A stretch of 64,000 nucleotides of DNA from positions 1 to 64,000 of the forward strand of contig JAICXL010000004.1 in NCBI GenBank assembly GCA_025980475.1, in the 5' to 3' direction. Positions 40,338-49,596 of this stretch are shown one piece after another. Every line of letters starts with the position of its first letter. Positions within the stretch are counted from its first letter, which is position 1. Below the pieces are notes generated by a model that did no database searches, was not told the DNA's origin, and saw only the letters and a program-made list of their open reading frames with translations. Both the position numbers and the translations under genes were made by a program. Origin of the DNA: Nocardioidaceae bacterium. Lineage in GTDB: Bacteria > Actinomycetota > Actinomycetes > Propionibacteriales > Nocardioidaceae.

Positions 40338-41003
40338 GTGACGACGGTGCCGGTGTTCCCCCTCAACACGGTGCTGTTCCCCGGCGTCACCGTCCCGCTG
40401 CACGTCTTCGAGGCGCGCTACCGCCGGCTCGTGGACGACCTGCTGGCGCTGCCCGACCCGGCGTCCCGGGTCTTCGGCATCGTGGCGATCCGGGAGGGCT
40501 ACGAGGTCGGGGACCACGGCGTGCAGTCCGCCCACCGGATCGGCACTCTCGGCCAGCTGACCTCCGCCGATCCCTACGACGACGGTCGGTTCGACATCGA
40601 GGTGACCGGTCGGCAGCGGTTGCGGATGTCGACGGTGGACACGACCGGAACCTACTTCCAGGCCGACGTGGAGCTGCTGCCCGACGGCGACGAGCCTGAC
40701 GCCGTCGAGGAGGCGACCCGCGCACTGGCCGCCTTCCACGCCTATCGCTCGCAGCTCAGCGAGCTGCGGGGCGGGCCGGTCCTGGCCGGGGACCTGCCGA
40801 GCGACCCCGCCTACCTGTCCTACACCCTGGCAGCCACCTGCCTGCTGACACTGCGGGAGCGGCAGGCGCTGCTGGAGGCGGACAGCGCCCGTGAGCGGCT
40901 GGTCATGCTCCGGCTCGGCCTCACCGACGAGATGCGGGCCATGCGGGCGCTGCCCTCGCTGCCGGCGACCGAGGTGGCCCGCACCCGCTGGTCGCCGAAC
41001 TAG
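40338..41003 (+). CDS. LON peptidase substrate-binding domain protein
   Basis: 221 residues. The N-terminal ~110 residues match the Lon N-terminal fold: VPVFPLNTVLFPGVTVPLHVFEARYRRLVDDLL, FGIVAIREGYEVGD, GTLGQLTSADPYDDGRFDIEVTGRQRLRM. A helical tail follows. No ATPase or protease domain, so it is a stand-alone adaptor-like protein, a common actinobacterial gene of unknown role. GTG 40338 is preferred to TTG 40329 because the latter lies within the -10 box. Confidence 0.85.
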   Translation: MTTVPVFPLNTVLFPGVTVPLHVFEARYRRLVDDLLALPDPASRVFGIVAIREGYEVGDHGVQSAHRIGTLGQLTSADPYDDGRFDIEVTGRQRLRMSTVDTTGTYFQADVELLPDGDEPDAVEEATRALAAFHAYRSQLSELRGGPVLAGDLPSDPAYLSYTLAATCLLTLRERQALLEADSARERLVMLRLGLTDEMRAMRALPSLPATEVARTRWSPN

Positions 41004-41037
41004 CTGACGGACGGTGGCGAGGGAGCAGCCGCGAGCG

Positions 41038-41535
41038 ATGGCGAAGAAGCGGAGGGAGCGCGTGGGCACGCCCGCGACCGAGGTCCTGGACCGGGCCGGA
41101 GTGGACTACACGGTGCACTCCTACGACCACGACCCGAGCGCCGCGTCATACGGCCTCGAGGCCGCTGAGGAGCTCGGGCTCGATCCGGCAGCAGTCTTCA
41201 AGACCTTGCTCGCCGAGGTCGACGCCGCGCTGGTCGTCGCGGTCGTGCCCGTGTCCGGACAGCTCGACCTGAAGGCCCTCGCGGCCGCCCTGGGCGGCAA
41301 GCGGGCGGCGATGGCCGACCCGGCCGCCGCCGAGCGGGCGACCGGGTACGTCGTCGGCGGCATCTCGCCCCTCGGGCAGAAGCGCCGGCTGCCGTGCGTC
41401 CTCGACGAGACCGCCCTGTCGTTGCCGAAGGTCTATGTCTCAGCGGGGCGCCGCGGCACCGACGTCGGCCTCGCCCCCACCGACCTGGTGCAGTTGCTGG
41501 GGGCCCGCACCGGAGCCATCGGCCGGGCGCCTTGA
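41038..41535 (+). CDS. ybaK: Cys-tRNA(Pro)/Cys-tRNA(Cys) deacylase
   Basis: Trans-editing enzyme that hydrolyses mischarged aminoacyl-tRNA(Pro). 165 residues of the YbaK/ProX fold: HSYDHDPSAASYGLEAAEELGLDP, VFKTLLAEVD (catalytic Lys), VVPVSGQLDLKALAAALGGKRAAMAD, GYVVGGISPLGQKRRLPCVLDE and VYVSAGRRGTDVGL. ATG 41038 chosen; GTG 41014 is possible. It follows the LON gene by 34 bp and ends 4 bp from the convergent DUF3352 gene. Confidence 0.93.
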   Translation: MAKKRRERVGTPATEVLDRAGVDYTVHSYDHDPSAASYGLEAAEELGLDPAAVFKTLLAEVDAALVVAVVPVSGQLDLKALAAALGGKRAAMADPAAAERATGYVVGGISPLGQKRRLPCVLDETALSLPKVYVSAGRRGTDVGLAPTDLVQLLGARTGAIGRAP

Positions 41536-41539
41536 CCGG

Positions 41540-43138
41540 TCAGTTCGTGGTCAGCTTCACCAGCACGTGGCTGGTGGCACCGTCCTGCCACGCGCTCGCG
41601 CCGAACGCCTCGAGCGGCTGCAGGTTCGCCTGGACCCTGGCTGCCTCACCCGCGGGGGCGCCTTGGTCCCGCGCCAGCCGCACGAGCGCGCCGAGCCACG
41701 GGGAGTCGAAGTCGACGAACATGACCGAGCTGGCCTTGTCGGCCTCGGGCACCACCCCCCGGAAGGCGGCAGAGCGGCCGAGCCCACCACCTCCGAGCAG
41801 CTGGTCGGCATACTCCTGTGACGGGGCGAGGGCCACCCGCCCAGCACGGACCTCCTCGGCGATCCCGAGCTGGGCGAGCGAGATGCCCTGGCGTTCGGTG
41901 ACCTTGTGGATGACCCCCTGGATGCCTGCGGTGTCACCGGTGATGGTGGCCCCGACCGGCAGGTCCGCCGGGCTCGACACCGCCCGCAGGTCCGGCGGGT
42001 TGCCGCCCAAGGAGACCGTCACGGCCTTGCCCAGCAGGGTCTGGAGGTCATCGGGCAGGTGCAGCCCCGTCAACGTCTCGACCTGCGCGACCAGCTGGCT
42101 GGAGTCCTCCCCCGACAGCTGGCCCATCGACGCGACGAGCTGCCTGGCGTAGTCCGGCGGCGTGGCGAAGCCGAGCACGGCGGCCGTGTCCGCGGGCAGG
42201 GCCGCCACTGCGGCGGACACGTTCCCGGAGCCGGTGAGGTCGGGCACTCCACCCCCCACAGCGGCCACCTCGATGCCGCCGTCGGTGAAGCGGACGGTGC
42301 CGGAGAGGCCCTGGAATGCCTTCACCTGCTTGGTGACAGCATCGGCCGGGCTGGCCGCCGCCCCGCCGCCGGCGAACGCGTCGGCGTGCTGGGTGAGCCA
42401 GTCGGCGGCCTTCTTGGCGACGTAGAAGTTCACCACGCCGCGGTCGCCGACCTGGCCCTCCCAGTCGGTGTAGCCGGCGTCGGCGGAGAGCGGGGCCTGC
42501 TGGCCCGCGGCGACGATGGACCTGGCGTGGGCCGTGCTGTCGCTGATCACGACGTAGCCGTCGGCGAAGGCGTAGCCGAAGTCGCTCCCGGGGTGACTGC
42601 AGGCCACCAGCTTGTCGACACCGGCACGGGCCCGCGCCTGGTTCGACACCTGAACCGCGAGCGCGGGCGCGGGCAGCTTGCCGGACAGGTCCACCGCTGC
42701 CAGCGCGGCCCGGTCACCGAGCCAGGGGGCGACGTCCTTGTCGAAGCGCAGCCCGCGGCAGTCGGAGTCCTCGATGGCCTTCTCGAAGATCGTCCTGCGG
42801 AGGTCGTCGCCGGTGCCGAGGTCGAGCTGCTTCTTCAGTGCGGGGAACTTGCGCAGGGTCTGGTAGGCCGCCAGCTTCTGGGAGGCCGACGGGTCCAGGT
42901 CGACGCTGACTTCGGCGAGCGTCGAAGCCGGCAGCACCTCCTCGGGCTGCGGACCGTGGCCGCCGAGCAGGAACACGGCCGCTGCGGCGCCACCGCCCAG
43001 GACGGCGAGCACGCCGACGGCAACCGCGCCGACGACCACGGCGCGCCTGCCACGAGACGGCGCAACCGGCAGCGGCGTCGCTGTGTCGGTCGGCTCGCCG
43101 GCTCCCGGTGCGGGCGCGGACGGTGGCAGGTTGGACAT
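41540..43138 (-). CDS. DUF3352 membrane-anchored protein
   Basis: 532 residues: proline-rich cytoplasmic head, basic RGRR, one membrane helix (AVVVGAVAVGVLAVLGGGAAAAVFLLGG, residues ~32-58), then a large extracytoplasmic domain of the DUF3352 type (VLPASTLAEVSVDLDPSASQKLAAYQTLRKFP). Function unknown. ATG 43138 has GGGGGAG. A TAGGAT box at 43174-43169 gives it its own promoter, overlapping the stop of the gene before it. Confidence 0.85.
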   Translation of the reverse strand: MSNLPPSAPAPGAGEPTDTATPLPVAPSRGRRAVVVGAVAVGVLAVLGGGAAAAVFLLGGHGPQPEEVLPASTLAEVSVDLDPSASQKLAAYQTLRKFPALKKQLDLGTGDDLRRTIFEKAIEDSDCRGLRFDKDVAPWLGDRAALAAVDLSGKLPAPALAVQVSNQARARAGVDKLVACSHPGSDFGYAFADGYVVISDSTAHARSIVAAGQQAPLSADAGYTDWEGQVGDRGVVNFYVAKKAADWLTQHADAFAGGGAAASPADAVTKQVKAFQGLSGTVRFTDGGIEVAAVGGGVPDLTGSGNVSAAVAALPADTAAVLGFATPPDYARQLVASMGQLSGEDSSQLVAQVETLTGLHLPDDLQTLLGKAVTVSLGGNPPDLRAVSSPADLPVGATITGDTAGIQGVIHKVTERQGISLAQLGIAEEVRAGRVALAPSQEYADQLLGGGGLGRSAAFRGVVPEADKASSVMFVDFDSPWLGALVRLARDQGAPAGEAARVQANLQPLEAFGASAWQDGATSHVLVKLTTN

Positions 43139-43171
43139 GGCTCCCCCGATGGTCGTGGCGTCGGCCGGATC

Positions 43172-43711
43172 CTAACGGCTGTCTGCGTTCGTGCCCCACA
43201 AAACCCCGAGACAGCCCAGCAGTGCGGCCATCGGCCACACGAGCCACTCGCCGCGGCTGGTCAGCCGCAGCTGGACCGGGGCATGCTGCCCGACCCGGAG
43301 GTGACCCATCAGGCTGTGTGGGTCCGGCGGCCCGAGCCAGAGCCCCAGGCCGATCACCACCCAGGCGGCGGCCATGGCCCCGATCGTGACGAGCACAATG
43401 GTGGCCACGGCGTCCCGACGACGCCAGCCGGCAAGCACGATGCCGCTGACCAGGCCCAGCCCGACGGCCAGCAGGAAGTACCACCCGTCGATGGCGACCT
43501 GTCGCCCGAGCTGGATCTGGTCCATCACCGCTCCGGCGCCGGTGCGGGTGTAGAACGGCAGCGGGGCGAACTGCCACCAGATGACGGCCGCGACGACGCC
43601 CGCGACGACGAACCAGGCCAGCACCACGGCGGCGTCGACCAGGACGGCGGCCACACCTCCTGCGGAGGCCGCGGCCGGGCCGTCAGTGCCTGGGCCCGCT
43701 CCCGAACTCAT
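43172..43711 (-). CDS. Membrane protein of unknown function (DUF2567-like)
   Basis: 179 residues with four hydrophobic segments (VDAAVVLAWFVVAGVVAAVIWWQF; WYFLLAVGLGLVSGIVLAG; ATIVLVTIGAMAAAWVVIGLGLWLG; WLVWPMAALLGCLGVLWG). The short extracytoplasmic part after the first helix, APLPFYTRTGAGAVMDQIQLGRQVAIDGWYF, resembles actinobacterial DUF2567 proteins, judged by eye. Starts in an ATGA overlap with the dnaE stop, so it is translated with the polymerase. Confidence 0.7.
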   Translation of the reverse strand: MSSGAGPGTDGPAAASAGGVAAVLVDAAVVLAWFVVAGVVAAVIWWQFAPLPFYTRTGAGAVMDQIQLGRQVAIDGWYFLLAVGLGLVSGIVLAGWRRRDAVATIVLVTIGAMAAAWVVIGLGLWLGPPDPHSLMGHLRVGQHAPVQLRLTSRGEWLVWPMAALLGCLGVLWGTNADSR

Positions 43712-46700
43712 CCGAGGCACCCCGGCCCGAGGAGCTGCTTGAGGTCGGCGAAGAGGGCCGGCGACGGCGCCACCCGGAGCCTGTCGTCGAGCCGCAGCAG
43801 CCGGGTCGAGCCGCGGGCCAGCAGCCGCAGCCGCACCTCGGTGACGCCCGGGTGGGTGCGCAGGATGTCCTTGAGCTGCTCCACGACGGGGCCGGTGCAG
43901 CGGGTGACCGGCATCGACACCTCGATCGGGCCGCCACCGCCCCGGGCCAGGTCGGGGGCAGTGACCTCCTGTCCGTGCAGCTCGGGCTGCTCCTTGCTGC
44001 GGGACAGGCGACCCTTGACGGTGACCACGGTGTCCTCGGTGAGCAGTGTGCTGGAGAGCTGGTAGGCGCTGGGGAAGAGCAGCACGTCGATGGCGCCCTC
44101 CAGGTCCTCCACCGTCACCATCGCCCAGGCGTCGCCGCGCTTGGTCACCTTGCGCTGCACCGCGGTGACGAGGCCGCACACGGTCACGGTGGCGCCGTCG
44201 GCCCGCTCCTCGTCGGCCAGCAGATGGCCGATCGTGCAGTCGGCAGCGCTGGCGAGCACGTGCTCGAGCCCCTGCAGCGGATGGTCGGAGACGTAGAGGC
44301 CGAGCATCTCGCGCTCGTGGGCGAGCAGGGTCTGCTTGTCCCACTCCTCGATGTCCGGGATGGCGATCGCCACGCCCCAGTCACCGGAGCCGGTGTCGTC
44401 GTCGAGACCAGCGAACAGCGAGTCCTGCCCGATAGCCTCGTTGCGCTTGATGTCGACGTACTGGTCGACGGCGGACTCGTGGATGGCCACCAGCGCGCGG
44501 CGCCGGTGGTTGAGCGAGTCGAAGGCGCCGGCCTTGACCAGCGACTCGACGACGCGCTTGTTGCAGACCTGCGGCGGGACCTTGCCCATGAAGTCGGCGA
44601 AGTCGAGGTAGCGACCCTTCTCCCGGCGAGCGGCGACGACCTGCTCGACGACGTTGGCACCGACGTTGCGCACCGCGGTCAGGCCGAAGCGGATGTCCTG
44701 GTCGACCGGGGTGAAGTTGGCCTCGGACTCGTTGACGTCCGGCGGGAGCACCTTGATCTTCATCCGGCGGCACTCGTTGAGGTAGACCGCCATCTTGTCC
44801 TTGTCGTCCTTGACCGAGGTGAGCAGCGCGGCCATGTACTCGCTCGCGTAGTTGGCCTTGAGGTAGGCGGTCCAGTAGGACACCAGGCCGTAGGCGGCGG
44901 AGTGCGCCTTGTTGAAGGCGTAGTCGGAGAACGGGACCAGGATCTCCCACAGGGTGTTGATCGCGTCCATGGAGAAGCCGCGCTCGAGCATGCCGGCGCT
45001 GAACCGCTCGAACTGCTTGTCCAGCTCGGCCTTCTTCTTCTTGCCCATGGCGCGGCGGAGCAGGTCGGCCTGACCCAGGGTGTAGCCGGCCAGCTTCTGC
45101 GCGATCGCCATGACCTGCTCCTGGTAGACGATCAGGCCGTAGGTCTCTCCGAGCACGTCCTCGAGCGGTTCGGCCAGCTCCGGGTGGATCGGCTCGACCT
45201 TCTCGCGCCCCGTCTTGCGGCGGGCGTACTTGTTGTGCGAGTCCGCGCCCATGGGGCCGGGCCGGTAGAGCGCACCGACCGCGGAGATGTCCTCGAAGGT
45301 GTCCGGCTGCATGCTGCGCAGCAGGGCGCGCATCGGGCCGCCGTCGAGCTGGAAGACTCCGAGGGTGTCGCCACGCTGGAGCAGGGAGTAGGTCGCCGGA
45401 TCGTCGAGTGGCAGCTCCTCGAGGACCACCTTCTCGTCACGGTTGTTGGCGATGTTGATCAGCGCGTCGTCGAGGACGGTCAGGTTGCGCAACCCGAGGA
45501 AGTCCATCTTGATCAGGCCGAGCTTCTCGCAGGTCGGGTAGTCGAACTGCGTGATCACCGCCCCGTCAGCCGGACGGCGCATGATCGGGATGACGTCGAT
45601 GAGCGGGGCGCTCGACATGATCACCCCGGCGGCGTGGACGCCCCACTGGCGCTTGAGGCCCTCGAGGCCGATGGCCGTGTCGACGACGGTCTTCACGTCC
45701 GCATCGCTGTCGTAGAGCGTCCGGAACTCGCCACCCTCGCCGTAGCGCGGATGGTGGTCGTCGAAGAGGTCCTTGAGCGGGACGTCCTTGCCCATGACCG
45801 GCGCCGGCATCGCCTTGGTGATCCGGTCGCCCATGGCGAAGGGGTAGCCGAGGATGCGCGAGGAGTCCTTGACCGCCTGCTTCGCCTTGATGGTGCCGTA
45901 GGTGACGATCATGGAGACCCGGTCGTCGCCGTACTTGTCGCTGACGTAGCGGATCACCTCGCCGCGCCGGCGCTCGTCGAAGTCGATGTCGAAGTCGGGC
46001 ATCGAGACCCGGTCGGGGTTGAGGAACCGCTCGAAGATCAGCCCGTGCCTGAGGGGGTCCAGGTCGGTGATCCGCATCGCGTAGGCACACATGGATCCCG
46101 CGCCCGAGCCCCGGCCGGGGCCGACCCGGATGCCGTGGTCCTTGGCCCAGTTGATGAAGTCGGCCACCACGAGGAAGTAACCGGGAAAGCCCATCTGGCT
46201 GATCACGCCGATCTCGAACTCGGCCTGCTTGCGCACGTCCTCCGGGATGCCGTCGGGGTAGCGGTAGCGGAGCCCCTTCTGCACCTCCTTGACGAACCAG
46301 CTCTGCTCGGTCTCACCCTCGGGCACCGGGAAGCGCGGCATGTAGTTGGCCGACTCGTCGAACTCGACGTGGCACCGCTCGGCGATCAGCAGGGTGTTGT
46401 CGCAGGCCTCGCGAAGGGAGTACTTCTCCGCCCAGAGCGCGCGCATCTCCTGCGGAGACTTGATGTAGTAGCCGTCGCCCTCGAGGCGGAACCGCTTCGG
46501 GTCGGCCATGGTGCTGCCGCTGGAGACGCAGAGCAGGTGCTCGTGGGCGCCGGCGTCCTCCCGGCGGACGTAGTGGGAGTCGTTGGTGGCGATCAACGGG
46601 ATGGCGAGGTCCCTGCTCAGCCGCAGCAGGCCGTCCCGGACCCGGGCCTCTATGGAGAGCCCGTGGTCCATCAGCTCCATGAAGTAGTTGTCGCGGCCGA

Positions 46701-47259
46701 GGATCTCCTGGAACTCGCCAGCTGCCTCCCGGGCCTTCTCGTAGTCGCCGATGCGCAGCCAGGTCTGCACCTCGCCCGAGGGACACCCGGTGGTGCCGAT
46801 CAACCCGTGGGAGTACTCCGCCAGGAGCTCCCGGTCGGCGCGTGGCTGGTAGAAGAACCCCTCGAGCGAGGCACGCGAGGACAGCCGGAAGAGGTTGTGC
46901 ATGCCCGCGGTGCTCTCGGCCAGCAGGGTCATGTGGGTGTACGCCCCGGAACCGGAGACGTCGTCGTCGCCACCGTCGTTCCACCGCACCCGCTTCTTGT
47001 CGAACCGGCTGGTGTTGGGCGTGAAGTAGCCCTCGAGGCCGATCAGCGGCTTGATGCCCGCCGCCGTGGCCTTGGACCAGAAGTCGTAGGCGCCGAACAC
47101 GTTGCCGTGGTCGGTCATGGCGATGGCGTCCATCCCGAGCTCGCCCGTGCGCTCGACGAGGTCTCCCAGCCGGGCCGCCCCGTCGAGCATGGAGTACTCG
47201 GTGTGCACGTGCAGGTGCACGAAACCGTCTGTGGACCCTCCAGCCGACCCAGCCGACAT
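43708..47259 (-). CDS. dnaE: DNA polymerase III alpha subunit (DnaE1 type)
   Basis: Replicative polymerase, 1183 residues. N-terminal PHP domain (FVHLHVHTEYSMLDGAARL, AIAMTDHGNVFGAYDF), whose intact metal residues suggest proofreading. Pol III palm aspartates in SMPDFDIDFDERRRGEV, GPGRGSGAGSMCAYAM, and the fingers QEQVMAIAQKLAGYTLGQADLLRRAMGKKK. Helix-hairpin-helix region around NVGANVVEQVVAARREKGRYLDFADF, then an OB fold (VTVCGLVTAVQRKVTKRGDAWAMVTVEDLEG). Full length for DnaE1. ATG 47259. It lies after the GNAT-chorismate mutase gene; the 108-bp gap shows no clear promoter. Confidence 0.98.
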   Translation of the reverse strand: MSAGSAGGSTDGFVHLHVHTEYSMLDGAARLGDLVERTGELGMDAIAMTDHGNVFGAYDFWSKATAAGIKPLIGLEGYFTPNTSRFDKKRVRWNDGGDDDVSGSGAYTHMTLLAESTAGMHNLFRLSSRASLEGFFYQPRADRELLAEYSHGLIGTTGCPSGEVQTWLRIGDYEKAREAAGEFQEILGRDNYFMELMDHGLSIEARVRDGLLRLSRDLAIPLIATNDSHYVRREDAGAHEHLLCVSSGSTMADPKRFRLEGDGYYIKSPQEMRALWAEKYSLREACDNTLLIAERCHVEFDESANYMPRFPVPEGETEQSWFVKEVQKGLRYRYPDGIPEDVRKQAEFEIGVISQMGFPGYFLVVADFINWAKDHGIRVGPGRGSGAGSMCAYAMRITDLDPLRHGLIFERFLNPDRVSMPDFDIDFDERRRGEVIRYVSDKYGDDRVSMIVTYGTIKAKQAVKDSSRILGYPFAMGDRITKAMPAPVMGKDVPLKDLFDDHHPRYGEGGEFRTLYDSDADVKTVVDTAIGLEGLKRQWGVHAAGVIMSSAPLIDVIPIMRRPADGAVITQFDYPTCEKLGLIKMDFLGLRNLTVLDDALINIANNRDEKVVLEELPLDDPATYSLLQRGDTLGVFQLDGGPMRALLRSMQPDTFEDISAVGALYRPGPMGADSHNKYARRKTGREKVEPIHPELAEPLEDVLGETYGLIVYQEQVMAIAQKLAGYTLGQADLLRRAMGKKKKAELDKQFERFSAGMLERGFSMDAINTLWEILVPFSDYAFNKAHSAAYGLVSYWTAYLKANYASEYMAALLTSVKDDKDKMAVYLNECRRMKIKVLPPDVNESEANFTPVDQDIRFGLTAVRNVGANVVEQVVAARREKGRYLDFADFMGKVPPQVCNKRVVESLVKAGAFDSLNHRRRALVAIHESAVDQYVDIKRNEAIGQDSLFAGLDDDTGSGDWGVAIAIPDIEEWDKQTLLAHEREMLGLYVSDHPLQGLEHVLASAADCTIGHLLADEERADGATVTVCGLVTAVQRKVTKRGDAWAMVTVEDLEGAIDVLLFPSAYQLSSTLLTEDTVVTVKGRLSRSKEQPELHGQEVTAPDLARGGGGPIEVSMPVTRCTGPVVEQLKDILRTHPGVTEVRLRLLARGSTRLLRLDDRLRVAPSPALFADLKQLLGPGCLG

Positions 47260-47367
47260 CTGCCGCGCTCAACCCTTCCCGGGACTCGATCCGACGCATC
47301 CTCAACGTGTCGATGACAGCACGGGGCACCGACACCCGCTGCACCGACATTCTCTGGGGAAGAGGCC

Positions 47368-48129
47368 TCAGCCTACTTCGCCGGGTCGGCCGTCCGCGGA
47401 GCCCTCCCGGCGTTTCTCCCAGGCGTCCAGGCTCATCGAGATCACCGCGTCCATCACCCGCGCCATCCGGTCCGCACCGAGCCCGGGCGCGTGCCGCGCC
47501 ATCCGCTCGGCGATCACGCGTTCACGCTCCCGGTCGCGTCCGGCGTGGCCGCCACGCTCCTTGTGGTCCTGCACCGCGGCCGTGAGCGCCTGTCGCCGGG
47601 CGAGGAGCACGGCGATCTCGTCGTCGACGGCGTCGATCCCGGCGCGGAGGAAGGCCATCGGCGCCTCGCCTGGCCAGGCCATCCGCAAGTCCGGCGAACG
47701 CTCCTCGTTGGCTGAGCCGTCGGTGTGCTCCAGCTCCACGAGGTCGCGACGACGGTAGAACCGGCGCGCCGGCTCGTTGCTGGCGAAGACCCACAGCGCG
47801 AAGCCACGCGGCCGCCGGGCCTTCGCGAGGTCCAGCAGGGCGGAGCCGACCCCGGTGCCCTGGTGCGCGGGCGCGACGTAGAGCGAGTGCAGCCAGTCAT
47901 CCTCGAGCACGGCGTAGCCGACGACCGCACCCCCGGACGCGTTCCCGGTGGCCACCCACACCTCGTCGTGCGCCAGGGTGCGCTCGACGAAGCCGAGGAC
48001 CTCCTCCGCGGGGTGGGCGATGGGCGGCATCGCCGGCTCCGCGGCCCGCCTGGCGGCCACGTGGAGCCCGGCGATCCCCCGGGCATCCTCGTCGGTCGCC
48101 GGCCGCAGGACGAGCTCCTCAGTGGCCAT
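47368..48129 (-). CDS. GNAT acetyltransferase fused to a chorismate mutase (AroQ) domain
   Basis: 253 residues in two parts. Residues ~4-155 are a GNAT domain ([50 protein letters not shown] with the acetyl-CoA loop Q-x-x-G-x-[17 protein letters not shown]). Residues ~168-245 read as an AroQ chorismate mutase: [43 protein letters not shown], keeping the Arg, Arg, Lys and Arg-Glu pattern. One frame with no stop between. ATG 48129 begins inside rluD (11-bp overlap). Substrate of the acetyltransferase is unknown; mutase activity is inferred. Confidence 0.8.
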   Translation of the reverse strand: MATEELVLRPATDEDARGIAGLHVAARRAAEPAMPPIAHPAEEVLGFVERTLAHDEVWVATGNASGGAVVGYAVLEDDWLHSLYVAPAHQGTGVGSALLDLAKARRPRGFALWVFASNEPARRFYRRRDLVELEHTDGSANEERSPDLRMAWPGEAPMAFLRAGIDAVDDEIAVLLARRQALTAAVQDHKERGGHAGRDRERERVIAERMARHAPGLGADRMARVMDAVISMSLDAWEKRREGSADGRPGEVG

Positions 48130-49060
48130 CCCGCACGACCTCCAGTGCGTGCGCCAGGTCAGCGGGGTAGGGCGACTCGTACTCGACCGCCTCCCCGGTG
48201 CGCGGGTGCTCGAAGCCCAGCCGCACTGCGTGCAGCCACTGCCGCTCCAGGCCCAGCCGCTGGGCCAGCGTCGGGTCGGCGCCATAGGTGAGGTCGCCCA
48301 CGCACGGGTGCTTCAGTGCCGCCATGTGCACCCGGATCTGGTGGGTCCGCCCGGTCTCCAGGTGGATCTCCAGCAGACTGGCGAACCGGTGCGCCTCCAG
48401 GGTCTCGTAGTGGGTGACGCTGTGCTTGCCGTCGTCGCGCACGGTGAACTTCCAGTCCGACTTGACGTGTCGGCCGATCGGCGCGTCCACCGTGCCCGCC
48501 AGCGGGTCCGGATGGCCCTGCACCAGGGCGTGATAGGTCTTGTCGACCGTCCGCCGGCGGAAGGCATCCTTGAGGACCGAGTAGGCGTGCTCGCTCTTGG
48601 CGATCACCATCACCCCGGAGGTGCCCACGTCGAGCCGTTGAACGATGCCCTGCCGCTCCGGGGCACCGCTGGTGGCGATCCGGAAGCCCGCTCCGCGCAG
48701 GTGGCCGACGACGGTCGGGCCCGTCCAGCCCATCGAGGGGTGTACGGCGACCCCCACCGGCTTGTCGACCACCACGATGGCCTCGTCGTCGTGGATGATG
48801 CCGATGCCGTCGACGACCTCCGGCACGACCTCGAGCGGGTCCGTCGCGGCCGGGATCGTCACGTCGAGCGAGGAGCCCGGGACCAGCCGGTCGGACTTGC
48901 CGGCCGGAGCCCCGTCGACCAGCACGTGCCCCTCCCGGAGCAGCTCGGCGCCGCGCGTGCGGGAGATGCCGAAGAGCCTGGCCAGCCCGACGTCGACACG
49001 CTCACCGGCGAGGCTCTCGGGCACCGGCAGGCTCCGATGCTCACCACCACCGGCGGTCAT
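48119..49060 (-). CDS. rluD: 23S rRNA pseudouridine synthase, RluD type
   Basis: 313 residues. N-terminal S4 domain ([29 protein letters not shown]), then the RluA-family core: [25 protein letters not shown], catalytic Asp in [16 protein letters not shown] (Val replaces the usual Lys after Asp), [26 protein letters not shown], and [25 protein letters not shown] 49060 overlaps the lspA stop by ATGA. The lspA-rluD order is common in bacteria. Confidence 0.94.
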   Translation of the reverse strand: MTAGGGEHRSLPVPESLAGERVDVGLARLFGISRTRGAELLREGHVLVDGAPAGKSDRLVPGSSLDVTIPAATDPLEVVPEVVDGIGIIHDDEAIVVVDKPVGVAVHPSMGWTGPTVVGHLRGAGFRIATSGAPERQGIVQRLDVGTSGVMVIAKSEHAYSVLKDAFRRRTVDKTYHALVQGHPDPLAGTVDAPIGRHVKSDWKFTVRDDGKHSVTHYETLEAHRFASLLEIHLETGRTHQIRVHMAALKHPCVGDLTYGADPTLAQRLGLERQWLHAVRLGFEHPRTGEAVEYESPYPADLAHALEVVRDGH

Positions 49061-49596
49061 CGGTCCCCGTGGTGCCGCGTTCCGTCCAGGCGGACACCGC
49101 GCACCACCTGCACCAGGATGAGCACGGCGGCGACGTTGATGCAGATGTCGGCCACGTTGAAGATCGGCCAGTGCGGCAGCTGCAGGAAGTCGACCACGTG
49201 GCCCTGCAGCGGCCCCGGCTCCCGGAAGAGCCGGTCACCGAGGTTGCCGAGCACGCCGGCCAGCAGAAAGCCGAGCGCCGTCGCCCACCAGCTGCTGCGG
49301 ACCCTTGCGGCCAGCACGCAGACGACCACCGCGGCCACGATGGCGACCACCGTGATGACGGTGGTGTAGGAGGTGCCGGTGCTGAAGGCCGCCCCTGCGT
49401 TGCGGGCCAGGGTCAGGTGCACCAGGCCACCGGCGAGTGCCACCGCGTGGTCGTGGAGGTGCTGGACGGCCAGGTGCTTGGTGACCTGGTCCACGGCCAG
49501 GCCGGCAGCCGCGAGCCCGGCGACCAGGAGGAGGCAGCGCGAGCGGGGAGCCCGACGAGGAGGCTGGGTCCCGGGATCGGTGTCGTCGCGGGTCAG
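49057..49596 (-). CDS. lspA: Lipoprotein signal peptidase
   Basis: Cleaves prolipoproteins after Lgt has acted; four-helix membrane aspartyl peptidase. Core motifs: [21 protein letters not shown], and catalytic aspartates in GNLGDRLF and [13 protein letters not shown]. Start is uncertain. CTG 49596 overlaps the TGA of the DksA-like gene (CTGA) and has GAGGAG exactly 5 nt upstream, giving [19 protein letters not shown] as head; ATG 49620 and GTG 49629 are in frame but have no ribosome site. From CTG the protein has 179 residues. Confidence 0.93.
   Translation of the reverse strand: MTRDDTDPGTQPPRRAPRSRCLLLVAGLAAAGLAVDQVTKHLAVQHLHDHAVALAGGLVHLTLARNAGAAFSTGTSYTTVITVVAIVAAVVVCVLAARVRSSWWATALGFLLAGVLGNLGDRLFREPGPLQGHVVDFLQLPHWPIFNVADICINVAAVLILVQVVRGVRLDGTRHHGDR

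Noticed and set aside
43852..47316. 1154-codon plus-strand open frame opposite dnaE
   Set aside because: Antisense shadow of dnaE; no domain or motif, no ribosome site.
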